A stretch of 64,000 nt of DNA from an uncultured Clostridia bacterium (lineage in GTDB: Bacteria > Bacillota > Clostridia > Christensenellales > Pumilibacteraceae), in assembly GCA_947175195.1 (NCBI GenBank), contig CAMWLQ010000002.1:124001-188000 (forward strand), given 5' to 3'. Position 1 is the stretch's first letter. Every line of letters starts with the position of its first letter. Positions 27,859-37,231 of this stretch are shown piece after piece. The position numbers and the translations under genes were made by a program. Below the pieces are notes generated by a model. That model was given only the letters and a program-made list of their open reading frames with translations, was not told the DNA's origin and searched no databases.

Positions 27859-28608
27859 ATGGAAACAAAAACCTCTTGGGTGCTGGATAAGCCCATTTCC
27901 CACCGCGGACTGCATGATACTGATAATACTCCCGAAAACTCATTGCCCGCCTTTGAGAATTCGGTAAAGCACGGCTACGCAATAGAGCTTGGAGTGCGCA
28001 TTATAGACGACCAAACGGTTATTGTATTTAACGACGAAAAATTGAGTAGAATGACCAACCGCGACGGCTATGTGTCGACGCTTAAGGTTGCGGACTTGGA
28101 CGAGATACATTTGCTCAAAACGGACTGCACTATTCCGACGTTAGAACAGGTGCTGGAAACGGTAAACGGCAAAGTCCCCCTTTTGATAGAAATTAAAAAA
28201 GCCGAGCAATCGTTTGCTTTGGAAGACAAAATAATAGAAATGCTTAAGACGTATAACGGCGACTATGCCGTGCAGTCTTTCGACCCTATGTCAATGCACT
28301 ATTTCTATAAAAACGCGCCGCATATAATGCGCGGACAACTCTCGTCATATTTCCATCACAACGATATTGACGCGCCCCGCCGCGAAAAAAAGCGGCTCAA
28401 AAAGCTCAAGTACAACGATATTTCTCACCCCAACTTTATATCGTACAAGGTTACCAACCTGCCTAATAAATACGTTACCGCTACTGGGTTGCCCGTAATT
28501 GCTTGGACAGTGCGCGGCGAGTTGGAGGCGCAAAAAGCGCTTAAGTTTTGCGACAACTATATTTTCGAAGGATTTATGCCCCGCGTTAAGGACGAAGTGT
28601 CCGAATAA
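27859..28608 (+). CDS. glycerophosphodiester phosphodiesterase family protein, catalytic residues altered
   Basis: 249 residues with the GDPD TIM-barrel order: HRG at 15-17, TPENSLPAFENSVKHGYAIEL (24-44), and LLIEIKK with E111. The family's E-x-D metal pair is E43-L-G45 here (Asp replaced by Gly), and the second catalytic His in the HD pair is N58-D59. These two changes hit a metal ligand and the acid/base residue, so activity may be lost or changed. SD AAAGG. It leads a plus-strand block with a GtrA-like gene, which suggests a cell-envelope setting. Confidence 0.88.
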   Translation: METKTSWVLDKPISHRGLHDTDNTPENSLPAFENSVKHGYAIELGVRIIDDQTVIVFNDEKLSRMTNRDGYVSTLKVADLDEIHLLKTDCTIPTLEQVLETVNGKVPLLIEIKKAEQSFALEDKIIEMLKTYNGDYAVQSFDPMSMHYFYKNAPHIMRGQLSSYFHHNDIDAPRREKKRLKKLKYNDISHPNFISYKVTNLPNKYVTATGLPVIAWTVRGELEAQKALKFCDNYIFEGFMPRVKDEVSE

Positions 28609-28621
28609 TACGTCATTACAT

Positions 28622-29143
28622 ATGAAATTCAGCTTATTAGCTTATTTAAAAAAACAAACAACGCTGGAATTTTTAAAATCCGTCGCTGTCGGACTGGCAT
28701 CAAATGCGGTTGACTTTTTGTTGACCGCCGTATTTTTATATGCGTACGGTCACGAACATTACGACGGTTTTTGGGGAGTTTTCTCGGGCGCGACAGTCGG
28801 CGGTCCCTATTCCCCGCAGTTTTCGGTATACATAACAGCCACCGTAATCGGCTATATTTCGGCGGTACTCGTAAACTACCTATTATCCTCGATATTCGTA
28901 TTTAAGTACGGCAACGTAGGAAAAAACAAATACGGATTTTTAAAGTTTATATTCTTTTCGGCAATCGGATTGGGACTGACATCTCTCGGCAGCTGGATCG
29001 GCTACGACGTAATCGGCGGCAATATTTGGGTAGTCAAACTGATAGTACAGCTGATAGTATTTGTATACAACTTTATCACCCGCCGATTGTTTATATTCAA
29101 CGTAAACCTTATCCGCGACGATGAAAATACTATAAACTTATAA
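28622..29143 (+). CDS. GtrA family membrane protein
   Basis: 173 residues from the ATG at 28622. Four membrane segments (about 22-41, 65-88, 108-128, 138-156) and the family ending FVYNFITRRLFIFN place it with GtrA/DPMS-like flippase-type proteins, which help move lipid-linked sugars or modify cell-wall glycans. A longer upstream frame only overlaps the previous gene. No SD is visible before the ATG, 13 bases after the preceding stop. Confidence 0.85.
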   Translation: MKFSLLAYLKKQTTLEFLKSVAVGLASNAVDFLLTAVFLYAYGHEHYDGFWGVFSGATVGGPYSPQFSVYITATVIGYISAVLVNYLLSSIFVFKYGNVGKNKYGFLKFIFFSAIGLGLTSLGSWIGYDVIGGNIWVVKLIVQLIVFVYNFITRRLFIFNVNLIRDDENTINL

Positions 29144-29155
29144 ATTGGGCAAAAA

Positions 29156-29809
29156 ATGAAAGTACTCGTCATTGAAATTGAAAAAGACGCATTAATAAAA
29201 TGTTTACAAAAATTCGAACTAACCAACCAAATAACATTCTTAGATGAACTTGCTGTCCCAAACGATGACGCGAAATATAAAACAGCATATAAAAATATAG
29301 ACAACCCTTACTATATCGAAGAAAATTTTATCGATTTAGATAAACTCATTTCTATTTATGAGAGTATAAGCTACATTAAAATGAGGCTCGATATACATGA
29401 ATTCAGCGGTTTCTACGAACTTATATTTAACATCAAAAAACAGCGAGAAATAGGCTACCCTATTTCCGATATTGAATATGTGTATAAAATTGGCTTACAA
29501 CATAGCTTACCGATAGAATATCATCATGTTTCCGAATTAGACGGATTTATAGAAGGCACGGATTTCTATGTAATAACAGGACAATCGAATTTAGGCAAAA
29601 TGATGCTTTATCAAGAGAACGATTGCACAGACTTCGTTTTTTCAATCGAATACAAAAGGATAAAAATGTTTTCCAAAAAGAAAATCGCGGACGGCACGCA
29701 TTGGCATCCATATACATATATTGGAGCGATTGAAGATATGATTGCATTTATTACTAACGATAGCGAGTACTTTTATAAGCGAGGATTTTCATTTATAAAC
29801 AAAATTTAA
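29156..29809 (+). CDS. hypothetical protein
   Basis: 217 residues, soluble, rich in Ile, Tyr, Lys and Asp, more AT-rich than its neighbours. No signal peptide, membrane segment or known motif. It contains an IEGTDFYVITGQSNLGKMML stretch, but this is not a Walker A motif. It begins 12 bases after the GtrA gene and ends at a strong terminator. Possible recent acquisition. Confidence 0.65.
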   Translation: MKVLVIEIEKDALIKCLQKFELTNQITFLDELAVPNDDAKYKTAYKNIDNPYYIEENFIDLDKLISIYESISYIKMRLDIHEFSGFYELIFNIKKQREIGYPISDIEYVYKIGLQHSLPIEYHHVSELDGFIEGTDFYVITGQSNLGKMMLYQENDCTDFVFSIEYKRIKMFSKKKIADGTHWHPYTYIGAIEDMIAFITNDSEYFYKRGFSFINKI

Positions 29810-29813
29810 AAAT

Positions 29814-29843
29814 AAAAATCGCGCCTTAATAGGCGCGATTTTT
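29814..29843. terminator. bidirectional terminator
   Basis: A perfect 12-bp stem AAAAATCGCGCC/GGCGCGATTTTT with a 6-base loop (TTAATA). A/T arms on both sides serve the plus gene ending at 29809 and the minus gene ending at 29863. Confidence 0.92.
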
Positions 29844-29862
29844 GTATGTAATTTAATTCAGT

Positions 29863-30621
29863 TTAGCCTGCTATGTGCTTAATGTCGTATTCGAGCTTTT
29901 TGTAAATGTCCATTACCGTTTTGGTTGATTTAAAGAAATACGCAACGGCATACTTTACACCCAAAAACGCGGATATGATATTCTCGTAATCGTCACCGTC
30001 AATCGCTCTGGTCAATCCGTTTAAGCAAGCGGTATATTCAGCGCGTTCGATAGCGCCCGTTATCGTACTATCGGCAATATCGACAAGCGTAGCTATGCAG
30101 TCCAACGCGTCCGTTTTGAGGTCGGCACGAAATTTTCCGTTTACCTCCTCGTATGCGCCCTCAACACCGCCTTTAAGCGGCATTTCCTGCAAAGACATCG
30201 GATGCGTAAACAAATCGCTGCAATACGAGCGGAACGGCGTAATAACCTCCAAGCAAAACCGCGCATACGATTCGTTGATCATAGGGCTGTAAAAATAAGC
30301 CTCCAAGAAATTTCTAAGCTCTATTTTGCCACTGTCTATATCCATCAGTATGCGAAAAACAAGCGCTATCGCCTTTTTGGGCTCGGTAGGCAAAACGAAC
30401 GAGCCGTTATTAACGCATAGCCCAAACGTCTTGCTGTAATCAAACCCGTACAGCGATGCGGCGAACATAGAATATAGCTGTTTGTTATCTGCAATAGACT
30501 TTAACAGCGCCGTGATTTTGCTTTCCGCCAGCACATATTTGCAATTTTTAAGGGATTCACACGCAGTCAAAAACTCGCCGAGTCCGTCCGACTTCATGCT
30601 CTCCAAATAATTACGTCGCAT
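29863..30621 (-). CDS. hypothetical protein
   Basis: 252 residues, largely helical, soluble, with no recognised motif. It begins with MRRNYLESMKSDGLGEFL and ends KTVMDIYKKLEYDIKHIAG. It starts 42 bases after the HPr-like gene with SD GGAG and is probably co-transcribed with it. No family recognised. Confidence 0.65.
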   Translation of the reverse strand: MRRNYLESMKSDGLGEFLTACESLKNCKYVLAESKITALLKSIADNKQLYSMFAASLYGFDYSKTFGLCVNNGSFVLPTEPKKAIALVFRILMDIDSGKIELRNFLEAYFYSPMINESYARFCLEVITPFRSYCSDLFTHPMSLQEMPLKGGVEGAYEEVNGKFRADLKTDALDCIATLVDIADSTITGAIERAEYTACLNGLTRAIDGDDYENIISAFLGVKYAVAYFFKSTKTVMDIYKKLEYDIKHIAG

Positions 30622-30663
30622 AAACGCTCCGATATTCTTGTTTTGGTATTGCTATAAGTAATA

Positions 30664-30894
30664 TTATTTAGCTATGTATTTGCCGATGTCCTTAAGCAAT
30701 TCGTCGCAGTTGTCGTTGTAGATTTCGCAAACAATGGGCTTGCCGAGATCGAGCGAGAAAATGCCCAAAAGCGACTTGGCGTCGACCACGTACCTGCCGC
30801 TATGCAAATCGATTTCGTACGGATATGCGGAAACCGCGTTTACAAAATCTTTTACGCTATCCATAGTGGGAAAATAAACATTAACAGCTTTCAT
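30664..30894 (-). CDS. HPr-like protein lacking the active-site histidine
   Basis: 76 residues, the HPr length. The second half, YVVDAKSLLGIFSLDL (residues 35-50), matches the HPr regulatory segment with serine S41 in the place of Ser46. The first half lacks the GLHARPA phosphorylation motif: the region holds MDSVKDFVNA instead of His15. Such proteins, like Bacillus Crh, can be Ser-phosphorylated but not take part in sugar transport. Good SD GGAGGT. Just downstream of pgi, with its own promoter. Confidence 0.85.
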   Translation of the reverse strand: MKAVNVYFPTMDSVKDFVNAVSAYPYEIDLHSGRYVVDAKSLLGIFSLDLGKPIVCEIYNDNCDELLKDIGKYIAK

Positions 30895-30929
30895 AATGAA
30901 CCTCCAAAGGCTGATTTATTGTTGTGACT

Positions 30930-30958
30930 ATTCTAACACAGTCAAAGTTATTTTGCAA
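30930..30958 (-). promoter_or_regulatory. promoter of the HPr-like gene
   Basis: Minus strand TTGCAA (30958-30953), 17-base spacer, TAGAAT (30935-30930). Confidence 0.72.
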
Positions 30959-30967
30959 TATGTTTTA

Positions 30968-30988
30968 CAAAAATCCTACTAAAAGGAT
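30968..30988 (-). terminator. terminator after pgi
   Basis: ATCCT/AGGAT stem with a 6-base loop and five T on the minus strand. The stem is short, so termination may be partial. Confidence 0.55.
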
Positions 30989-31012
30989 ATGTGCTTTATC
31001 CGCCGCTTACAA

Positions 31013-32404
31013 CTACCCTATTATATAAGCGTCGTTTTTTACCAACGAGTTGAGCTCTTTGAGCTTTTCCTCATAGCCCGTTCTGCCAATCATAGCGAAG
31101 GTGGCTTTTTTGCCTTCCTCTACGCCGGGTTGATTGAACGTGTCAATATCGAGATACGCACCGGCAAATGCAGTTTGGTACATAAAGTACATAAGCAACT
31201 CGCCCACGGTTTCGGCATTAACCTCCGGCATAATGATTGTAAAGTTTGACCTGCCGGCTTTGGTAAGCGCAAATTCGGTGGACTTGCGCTCGGCGGTTAT
31301 AAGCTCGTTCAGCGTATGTCCTTTAAGGAAATTACCTACGTCGGCGGTATCGTTGGGAATATCCACCGTCGCACCGTATTTTTCCACACCGATAAATGTT
31401 ACAACCTTATCATAAGGTCCTTCGGTATACAGCTGAACTTGGCTGTGCTGATCGGTAACGCCCAACGACTTGGCGGGAGTTTGACCGCAGTTGACGGTTT
31501 TGCCCGATTTATCCACCGCTTTACCCAGCGACTCCGCCCAAATTTGGCAGTAAAAGTCAGCCATTGTCTTGAGCCCGTCGGCATACGGCATCATTACGGA
31601 AATGTTTTTGCCAGCCTGCATGGATTTTACTTGCAGGAATGCGGTCATAAGCGCGGGATTGGTGTAAATATCCTTGCGCTCACACGCCTCGCGCATTGCG
31701 CGTGCGCCCGCGAGCATGCTCTTGACGTCTACGCCCATAACGGCAAACGGCACAAGCCCAACGTTGGAAAGTACGGAAAATCTTCCGCCCACGCCACCGG
31801 GAATTCCGAAAATCTTGAATCCTTCTTTTTTTGCCACATTGTACAGCGAGCCCTTGCCGTCGGTTGTTGTTACAAAAATATGTTCTTTTGCCGCTGTTTC
31901 GCCAAGCTCTTTTTTGAGCAAATTGTAAAGAATTATAAACTGGCTGAGCGTTTCGCTCGTTTCGCCCGATTTGGTTATTACGTTAAAATATGTAGTTTTA
32001 ATATCAATTACGTCAAGCAAGGACGCCATGCGTTCGGGGTCCACGTTGTCCTCAACGTACAGCTTGGGCGCCTTACGCATTTCCTTAGGCAGCTCGTTGT
32101 GGTGCAAATGCAACAGCGCATTGAATACGCATATAGGACCGAGCGCCGATCCGCCAATGCCGAGCACTACAAAGCTTGACGCTTTTTCACGGATAGCCTT
32201 GCCAAAAGCGCAAAGCTCGTCGGCAGCGGCATCGGAAATCATAGGCGTTTCCGTCCATTCCTGCCAGCCCTTGCCGCTGTTGCCGATAACGTCGGCATAT
32301 GCCGCAGCGTGCGCGGTTTTCGCACCGTCGATTTCGGCTTTTTTAATGCCGTGCTCGCCTATTGCGGAGTCCATCATATTGTTGTAATCGAATTTAAGTT
32401 TCAT
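31013..32404 (-). CDS. pgi: glucose-6-phosphate isomerase
   Basis: 463 residues. The sugar isomerase domains carry VVLGIGGSALGP (about 80-91), the VITKSGETSET loop (about 142-152) and a C-terminal active-site stretch around NQPGVEEGK. It interconverts glucose-6-phosphate and fructose-6-phosphate in glycolysis. SD AAAAGGAGA. Monocistronic by its own promoter and terminator. Confidence 0.97.
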   Translation of the reverse strand: MKLKFDYNNMMDSAIGEHGIKKAEIDGAKTAHAAAYADVIGNSGKGWQEWTETPMISDAAADELCAFGKAIREKASSFVVLGIGGSALGPICVFNALLHLHHNELPKEMRKAPKLYVEDNVDPERMASLLDVIDIKTTYFNVITKSGETSETLSQFIILYNLLKKELGETAAKEHIFVTTTDGKGSLYNVAKKEGFKIFGIPGGVGGRFSVLSNVGLVPFAVMGVDVKSMLAGARAMREACERKDIYTNPALMTAFLQVKSMQAGKNISVMMPYADGLKTMADFYCQIWAESLGKAVDKSGKTVNCGQTPAKSLGVTDQHSQVQLYTEGPYDKVVTFIGVEKYGATVDIPNDTADVGNFLKGHTLNELITAERKSTEFALTKAGRSNFTIIMPEVNAETVGELLMYFMYQTAFAGAYLDIDTFNQPGVEEGKKATFAMIGRTGYEEKLKELNSLVKNDAYIIG

Positions 32405-32431
32405 AAAAAATATCTCCTTTTACACGAAAGC

Positions 32432-32461
32432 ATTATACCATGCAACCGCCTAAAAAATCAA
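32432..32461 (-). promoter_or_regulatory. promoter of pgi
   Basis: Minus strand TTGATT (32461-32456), 18-base spacer, TATAAT (32437-32432). Confidence 0.75.
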
Positions 32462-32485
32462 GCGTTACGACACGGTTTTTACACA

Positions 32486-32520
32486 AAAAGCGCCTACTTC
32501 TTTTGTAAAAGAAGTAGGCG
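32486..32520 (-). terminator. terminator after hpf
   Basis: A 30-base palindrome (32491-32520, CGCCTACTTCTTTT and its complement) is followed on the minus strand by C and five T. Confidence 0.92.
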
Positions 32521-32551
32521 AGAAAGCTTTAATTCTACTTATATGTTAAAA

Positions 32552-33100
32552 CTAAACAACCGTTTCTATAAGACCGTAGTTTCCGTCGTTACGCACATAC
32601 AAAACGTTGATGGAATTGGTCGATTTATTGAGGAAAACATAGAAATTGTGACCGACAAGCTCAAGCTCCTCAATAGCGTCGTCTATAGACATGGGACTGA
32701 GCGTATAGCATTTGGAGCGCACAACGGTCTTGTCTTCGGACACATCTTCCTCGTCAATCTCCTCGGGCATGGACAAATCTCTACCGCGGAATTTTTTGGA
32801 TTTGGATTCCAGCTTTTTGTGATGGCGGATGATTTGTTTTTCCAGCTTAGGCAAAGCAAGATCGATGTTATTGTACATATTGTCGCTTGTGACCTCGGCA
32901 CGCAGCACGGTGCTGTCCAACAAAATGGTAAGCTCAAGCGTATACAAGTCGTCTTGACTTCTCGTATTGCCCTTTTTCAGTCCGATTTTAATGCGCGTAT
33001 CGTCAGCAAAAAATTTATCAAGCTTTTGTACTTTTTTGTCGATAATCGTTTTGAGTTTATCGCTTGCCTCATAGTTTTTGCAAAGATATTCGATTGTCAT
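32552..33100 (-). CDS. hpf: ribosome hibernation promoting factor, long form
   Basis: 182 residues. The N-terminal S30AE domain (about 1-100) is followed by a linker and the long-form C-terminal domain ending in NFYVFLNKSTNSINVLYVRNDG. Long HPF dimerises 70S ribosomes into inactive 100S particles in stationary phase. SD GGAGGGAAATT. It lies just downstream of clpC, with its own promoter. Confidence 0.95.
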   Translation of the reverse strand: MTIEYLCKNYEASDKLKTIIDKKVQKLDKFFADDTRIKIGLKKGNTRSQDDLYTLELTILLDSTVLRAEVTSDNMYNNIDLALPKLEKQIIRHHKKLESKSKKFRGRDLSMPEEIDEEDVSEDKTVVRSKCYTLSPMSIDDAIEELELVGHNFYVFLNKSTNSINVLYVRNDGNYGLIETVV

Positions 33101-33166
33101 AATTTCCCTCCGATATTAAAATTGTAGTTGTTGTGAGCGAGTTTTTAAACCCGATTTACTGTATAT

Positions 33167-33195
33167 AGTTTAACATAAAAACAGTCGTTTGTAAA
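33167..33195 (-). promoter_or_regulatory. promoter of hpf
   Basis: Minus strand TTTACA (33195-33190), 17-base spacer, TAAACT (33172-33167), in the gap after clpC. Confidence 0.68.
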
Positions 33196-33210
33196 TGCCT
33201 TTTGAAAAAT

Positions 33211-35697
33211 TTATTCTATTACGATTTTGTCGTTTACGCAATCCACGCGCACGGAACTGTTACTGCGCACCCGCCCGCTTATTATTGCCTCGGCAATTTC
33301 GTCCTCCACGTTTTGCTCTATTACGCGGCGCAACGGACGCGCGCCGTACTCTGCGTCATATCCCTTTTCAATCAACCAATTAAGTGCTGCGGGCGTCAAC
33401 GTGAGCGTGATATTTTTGTCTTTCAGCGACTTTTCGACTTTTTTGAGCATGATTTCGGCAATTTGAGCGACGTCGTCCTTGGTGAGCTTGTCAAACACGC
33501 ACGTTACGTCTATACGGTTTAAAAACTCGGGACGGAACATGTTTTTGAGCGCATTCATATATGCCTCGTCGCGAACGTCGACATCGCGTTTACCGATAGC
33601 GTTAAACCCTATCTCGCGCTTAGACGCCGCGTCGGATGCGCCGACATTGCTGGTCATTATTATAATCGTGTTTTTAAACGACACCGTCCTGCCCTGCGAA
33701 TCGGTAAGCCTGCCGTCGTCCAATATTTGCAAAAGCGCGTTGAACACGTCGGGGTGCGCCTTTTCTATCTCGTCAAACAGCACTACGGAATACGGGTGCC
33801 GACGCACGCGTTCGGTCAACTGTCCGCCGTCGTCAAATCCGACATATCCGGGAGGCGCGCCTATCAGCTTGGATACCGAATGTGCCTCCATAAATTCGCT
33901 CATATCCAATCTGATAATGGAATTTTCGTTGTCGAACATAGCCTCGGCAAGCGCTTTGGTCAGCTCCGTTTTACCAACGCCCGTAGGACCGAGGAATATA
34001 AACGAGCCAATCGGTCTATTGTCGCTCTTTAGCCCGGCGCGCGCACGGCGAATAGCTTTTGACACCGCCTCGACTGCACGGTTTTGACCTATTACGCGCT
34101 TATGCAGCAGCGCCTCCAAGTTTTGCAGGCGCGCCGTTTCCGTTTCGGTGAGCTTGCTGACAGGGATTTTGGTCCAGCGCGACACAACGTCCGCAATATC
34201 CTCCTCGGATATTGTTTTCGTGGTCTTTTCCTGCTGAGCGGACGTTTGCAGCGACCGCTGTTTGATTGTGTTTTCCAGCTCTTCCGCTTTGCGCTTGCAC
34301 TTTTCCGCCTCGGCAAAATCTTGCCTGTCGGCGTATTCGCGCATCTTCTTTTTACATTCGGCAAGCTGCGCATTGAGCTCGGTAAGGTCAGCGGGTGCAA
34401 AGCTCGACCCAACCTTTGCGCAGCTCATTGCCTCGTCAATAAGGTCAATCGCCTTGTCGGGCAAAAACCTGTCCGCAATATATTTGTCGGAAAGTCGCGC
34501 CGCCGCGACTATCGCCTCGTCCGAAAGCTTGACTTTGTGGAAATTTTCGTAATTGCTACGCAAACCCTTCAGTATCTCAATAGTTTGCTCTACCGTAGGC
34601 GGCTCCACAATAATCGGCTGAAACCTGCGTTCCATTGCCTTGTCCGCCTCAATATACTTGCGGTATTCGTCGGTAGTGGTAGCGCCTATTGTTTGCATTT
34701 CTCCGCGCGCAAGGTACGGCTTTAGAATATCGGCGGGTGTGACCTCGCCGTCCTTAGATCCTGCCTGCATAAGCGTATGCAATTCGTCTATGAATACTAT
34801 TATGTTACCGCTGTTGATAATCAAATCTATGGCGGACTTTAACTTTTCCTCAAGCTGACCGCGATATTTTGTTCCCGCCATTAGCGAGCCTATGTTCAGC
34901 GAAAAAATTATGTTGTTTTGCAGTTGGCGCGGAACTTTGCCGTCCACTATCGCCCTTGCAAGACCGTCGATAATGGCGCTCTTGCCCACGCCCGGCTCGC
35001 CTATCAATACAGGGTTGTTTTTGGTTTTGCGACACAAAATTTCTATGAGCCGCGACACCTCTTGTTCTCTACCGATAACGGGATCAAGCTTGTTTTGCAT
35101 TGCCTTGGCGGTAACGTCAACGCCGAGGTCGGCAAGCTGCGGCGGCAATACGTGCGCGTTGTTCTTTATTCCGCTGCCCATATTAGTCCCACCGGTGAAA
35201 TAATCTCCACTGTGCGTAGGCATACCGAACATGCTGCTGAACAACGGGTTTTCCGGTCTTTGCTGTTGACGGTTTTGCAAAATCTTGAATATAGCCTGAC
35301 GGTACACCGCGCTGTTTACGTTGTAAAGCCTGTAAAGCGCATCCACCGCGTAGCAGTTGCGGTCCTCCAATATCGCAAGCATTAAATGATCGGGCGATAT
35401 TTGCGACGCGCCTAACTGCGCCGCTATGCCGTAAGCCTCAAAAGGTATCGAATTGCTGAATCGCTCGGTGTCCATCGACTCGATAAAGCCGTTATCCATC
35501 TTTGCCTCTTCAAACAAGGATATTAAGTTATCCGGATCGAAACGGTTGGCAATAAAAATCTTGGAGGCACAGCAATCCACCTTAAGTATGCCGTACAAAA
35601 GATGCTCCGAGCCTGTTACCTCGTTGCGGTAAAGATTAGCCGTTCTACGTGCAATTTCATACGCTTTACGCGCATTTTCGTCCATTGAATATTCCAT
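33211..35697 (-). CDS. clpC: Clp protease ATP-binding subunit ClpC
   Basis: 828 residues. The N domain (about 1-145) precedes two AAA+ modules: Walker A GEPGVGKS at 233-240 with [11 protein letters not shown], and the second around [15 protein letters not shown] (about 560) with [12 protein letters not shown]. The middle coiled coil (about 430-490) is present, as needed for McsB or MecA adaptors. It feeds ClpP with arginine-phosphorylated substrates. No clear terminator follows, so transcription may continue into hpf. SD TAAGGAGT. Confidence 0.98.
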   Translation of the reverse strand: MEYSMDENARKAYEIARRTANLYRNEVTGSEHLLYGILKVDCCASKIFIANRFDPDNLISLFEEAKMDNGFIESMDTERFSNSIPFEAYGIAAQLGASQISPDHLMLAILEDRNCYAVDALYRLYNVNSAVYRQAIFKILQNRQQQRPENPLFSSMFGMPTHSGDYFTGGTNMGSGIKNNAHVLPPQLADLGVDVTAKAMQNKLDPVIGREQEVSRLIEILCRKTKNNPVLIGEPGVGKSAIIDGLARAIVDGKVPRQLQNNIIFSLNIGSLMAGTKYRGQLEEKLKSAIDLIINSGNIIVFIDELHTLMQAGSKDGEVTPADILKPYLARGEMQTIGATTTDEYRKYIEADKAMERRFQPIIVEPPTVEQTIEILKGLRSNYENFHKVKLSDEAIVAAARLSDKYIADRFLPDKAIDLIDEAMSCAKVGSSFAPADLTELNAQLAECKKKMREYADRQDFAEAEKCKRKAEELENTIKQRSLQTSAQQEKTTKTISEEDIADVVSRWTKIPVSKLTETETARLQNLEALLHKRVIGQNRAVEAVSKAIRRARAGLKSDNRPIGSFIFLGPTGVGKTELTKALAEAMFDNENSIIRLDMSEFMEAHSVSKLIGAPPGYVGFDDGGQLTERVRRHPYSVVLFDEIEKAHPDVFNALLQILDDGRLTDSQGRTVSFKNTIIIMTSNVGASDAASKREIGFNAIGKRDVDVRDEAYMNALKNMFRPEFLNRIDVTCVFDKLTKDDVAQIAEIMLKKVEKSLKDKNITLTLTPAALNWLIEKGYDAEYGARPLRRVIEQNVEDEIAEAIISGRVRSNSSVRVDCVNDKIVIE

Positions 35698-35709
35698 AAT
35701 ATCTACTCC

Positions 35710-36717
35710 TTATACTGTTTTCTTACAAAACGACGTAAGCGCCGTTGCAATATGCCGCGCACGCAACACGTCACGCTCGTCCGCGCTCATACTGTAACCA
35801 CCCGATTTTTGCATATTTGCGGGCTGACAATCGGTAATTAGCTTTTGAAAAACATTTAAATCGGATACGTCTATATAACCGTAATGCTGCCCCAAACGCA
35901 CCAACGCCAAATACCGCATCGCCTCCTCGGTGGACAGCCTGTATGCATTTGTTACGATGCCCCATGCTCTGCAAATCTCGTCCTTAAGTCTATCCTCGTT
36001 GCGCATGAGCAGCTGGCGCGCCTTAAGCTCGGCGTCCACAATGTGGTTGATAGCGCCATTTACGGAATCTATAATATCCGTTTCCTTCATGCCGAGTGAA
36101 CGCTGATTGCTTACTTGGTACAAATAGCCTTCCGCATCGCTGCCTTCGCCGTAAACACCGCGCACGGTCATGTTAAGCAGTCCTACGTCGTTGATGCATC
36201 CGTCAATCATTTTTTGAATGGTGAGCGCAGGCAAAAACATCATAACCGAGGCACGCATGCCCGTGCCGAGATTGGTTGCGCATGACGTAAGATACCCAAA
36301 CCGTCCGTCAAACGCAAAGTTCAAGCTTTTGCCAAGCACGTCGTCAATACGGTTTACTCTATCGTACGCTTGATCGAGCGACAGCCCCGACAATATTACT
36401 TGCTCACGGATATGATCTTCCTCGTTTACCATTACCGACACGTTCTCGTCCGCGCTAATAAGCACCGAGCCGAACGGACAGTCTTTAAGCAAATCAAGAC
36501 TTATCAGGTGTTTTTCCTGCAAAATCGTGCCGTCTATCGCGGATAAGTTGTTCATGTCATAGCGGCTGAATTTATCCACGGGCGCAAGCGCATTTTGCAC
36601 ATTGTCTATAATTTTTCGTGCGGACATTTCGTTCAGCTTGTGCGGAAAAGGTAAGCCCGCAATATTTCTGGCAAGTCGCAACCGCGTGGAAACTATTATA
36701 TTATCCAATACGTTCAT
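35710..36717 (-). CDS. mcsB: protein arginine kinase McsB
   Basis: 335 residues, a guanidino kinase-fold enzyme. STRLRLARNIAGLPFP at the N-terminus and LTSCATNLGTGMRASVMMFLP (about 167-187) are family signatures. McsB phosphorylates arginines, marking proteins for ClpC-ClpP and inactivating CtsR. It needs McsA, encoded directly upstream with a one-base overlap (TAATG). Confidence 0.97.
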   Translation of the reverse strand: MNVLDNIIVSTRLRLARNIAGLPFPHKLNEMSARKIIDNVQNALAPVDKFSRYDMNNLSAIDGTILQEKHLISLDLLKDCPFGSVLISADENVSVMVNEEDHIREQVILSGLSLDQAYDRVNRIDDVLGKSLNFAFDGRFGYLTSCATNLGTGMRASVMMFLPALTIQKMIDGCINDVGLLNMTVRGVYGEGSDAEGYLYQVSNQRSLGMKETDIIDSVNGAINHIVDAELKARQLLMRNEDRLKDEICRAWGIVTNAYRLSTEEAMRYLALVRLGQHYGYIDVSDLNVFQKLITDCQPANMQKSGGYSMSADERDVLRARHIATALTSFCKKTV

Positions 36718-37229
36718 TAATTCCCCTCCCGCTTGTTGTTGACTATTTTTTTCAGCTTTTCGCTGAGCTCTACTATTTTGCCGTAATCTCCATTGTCAAC
36801 AGCGTCTTTAAGCTCGGCTTTAAGCCTGTCCTCGTCCGTTTCGTCAAAATATCCGTACGGTGTTTTTCCGACGTGCCTATCCGACTGTTGCAGCTTTTTT
36901 ACCGATTGCACGACAAGCGGCTCAAACACCTTGTAGCACTTGGAACAGCCCACAAACCCGCTTTTAATAAACTCCTCGCTTGTGGTTTTACAATCGGGAC
37001 AAATAAGCGTGCGCGACGCATGCGTGTCGAACAAATTGCCAAAGCTACTCAATAGCCCCATAGGCGAGCCGTTTATCAGCTTGTTAAGCATATCAAAGCT
37101 GTCAAACCCCATATCGGGACGGAAGTTTTTTGCGCACTCACCGCACAAAAACATTTTTTCAACATGATTGTTACGCCTTACCATAACCTCGGTAGTGGCC
37201 TCGTGCAAACCGCAATTAGTACACTTCAT
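36717..37229 (-). CDS. mcsA: McsA, activator of McsB
   Basis: 170 residues. Zinc-binding cysteines occur in CTNCGLHE, CGECAKNF, CPDCKTT and CSKCYKVF (about 3-110), and a C-terminal UVR-like region (LKAELKDAVDNGDYGKIVEL, about 135-155) is present. It activates McsB and helps sense stress. It starts two bases after ctsR. Confidence 0.95.
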   Translation of the reverse strand: MKCTNCGLHEATTEVMVRRNNHVEKMFLCGECAKNFRPDMGFDSFDMLNKLINGSPMGLLSSFGNLFDTHASRTLICPDCKTTSEEFIKSGFVGCSKCYKVFEPLVVQSVKKLQQSDRHVGKTPYGYFDETDEDRLKAELKDAVDNGDYGKIVELSEKLKKIVNNKREGN

Positions 37230-37231
37230 AA

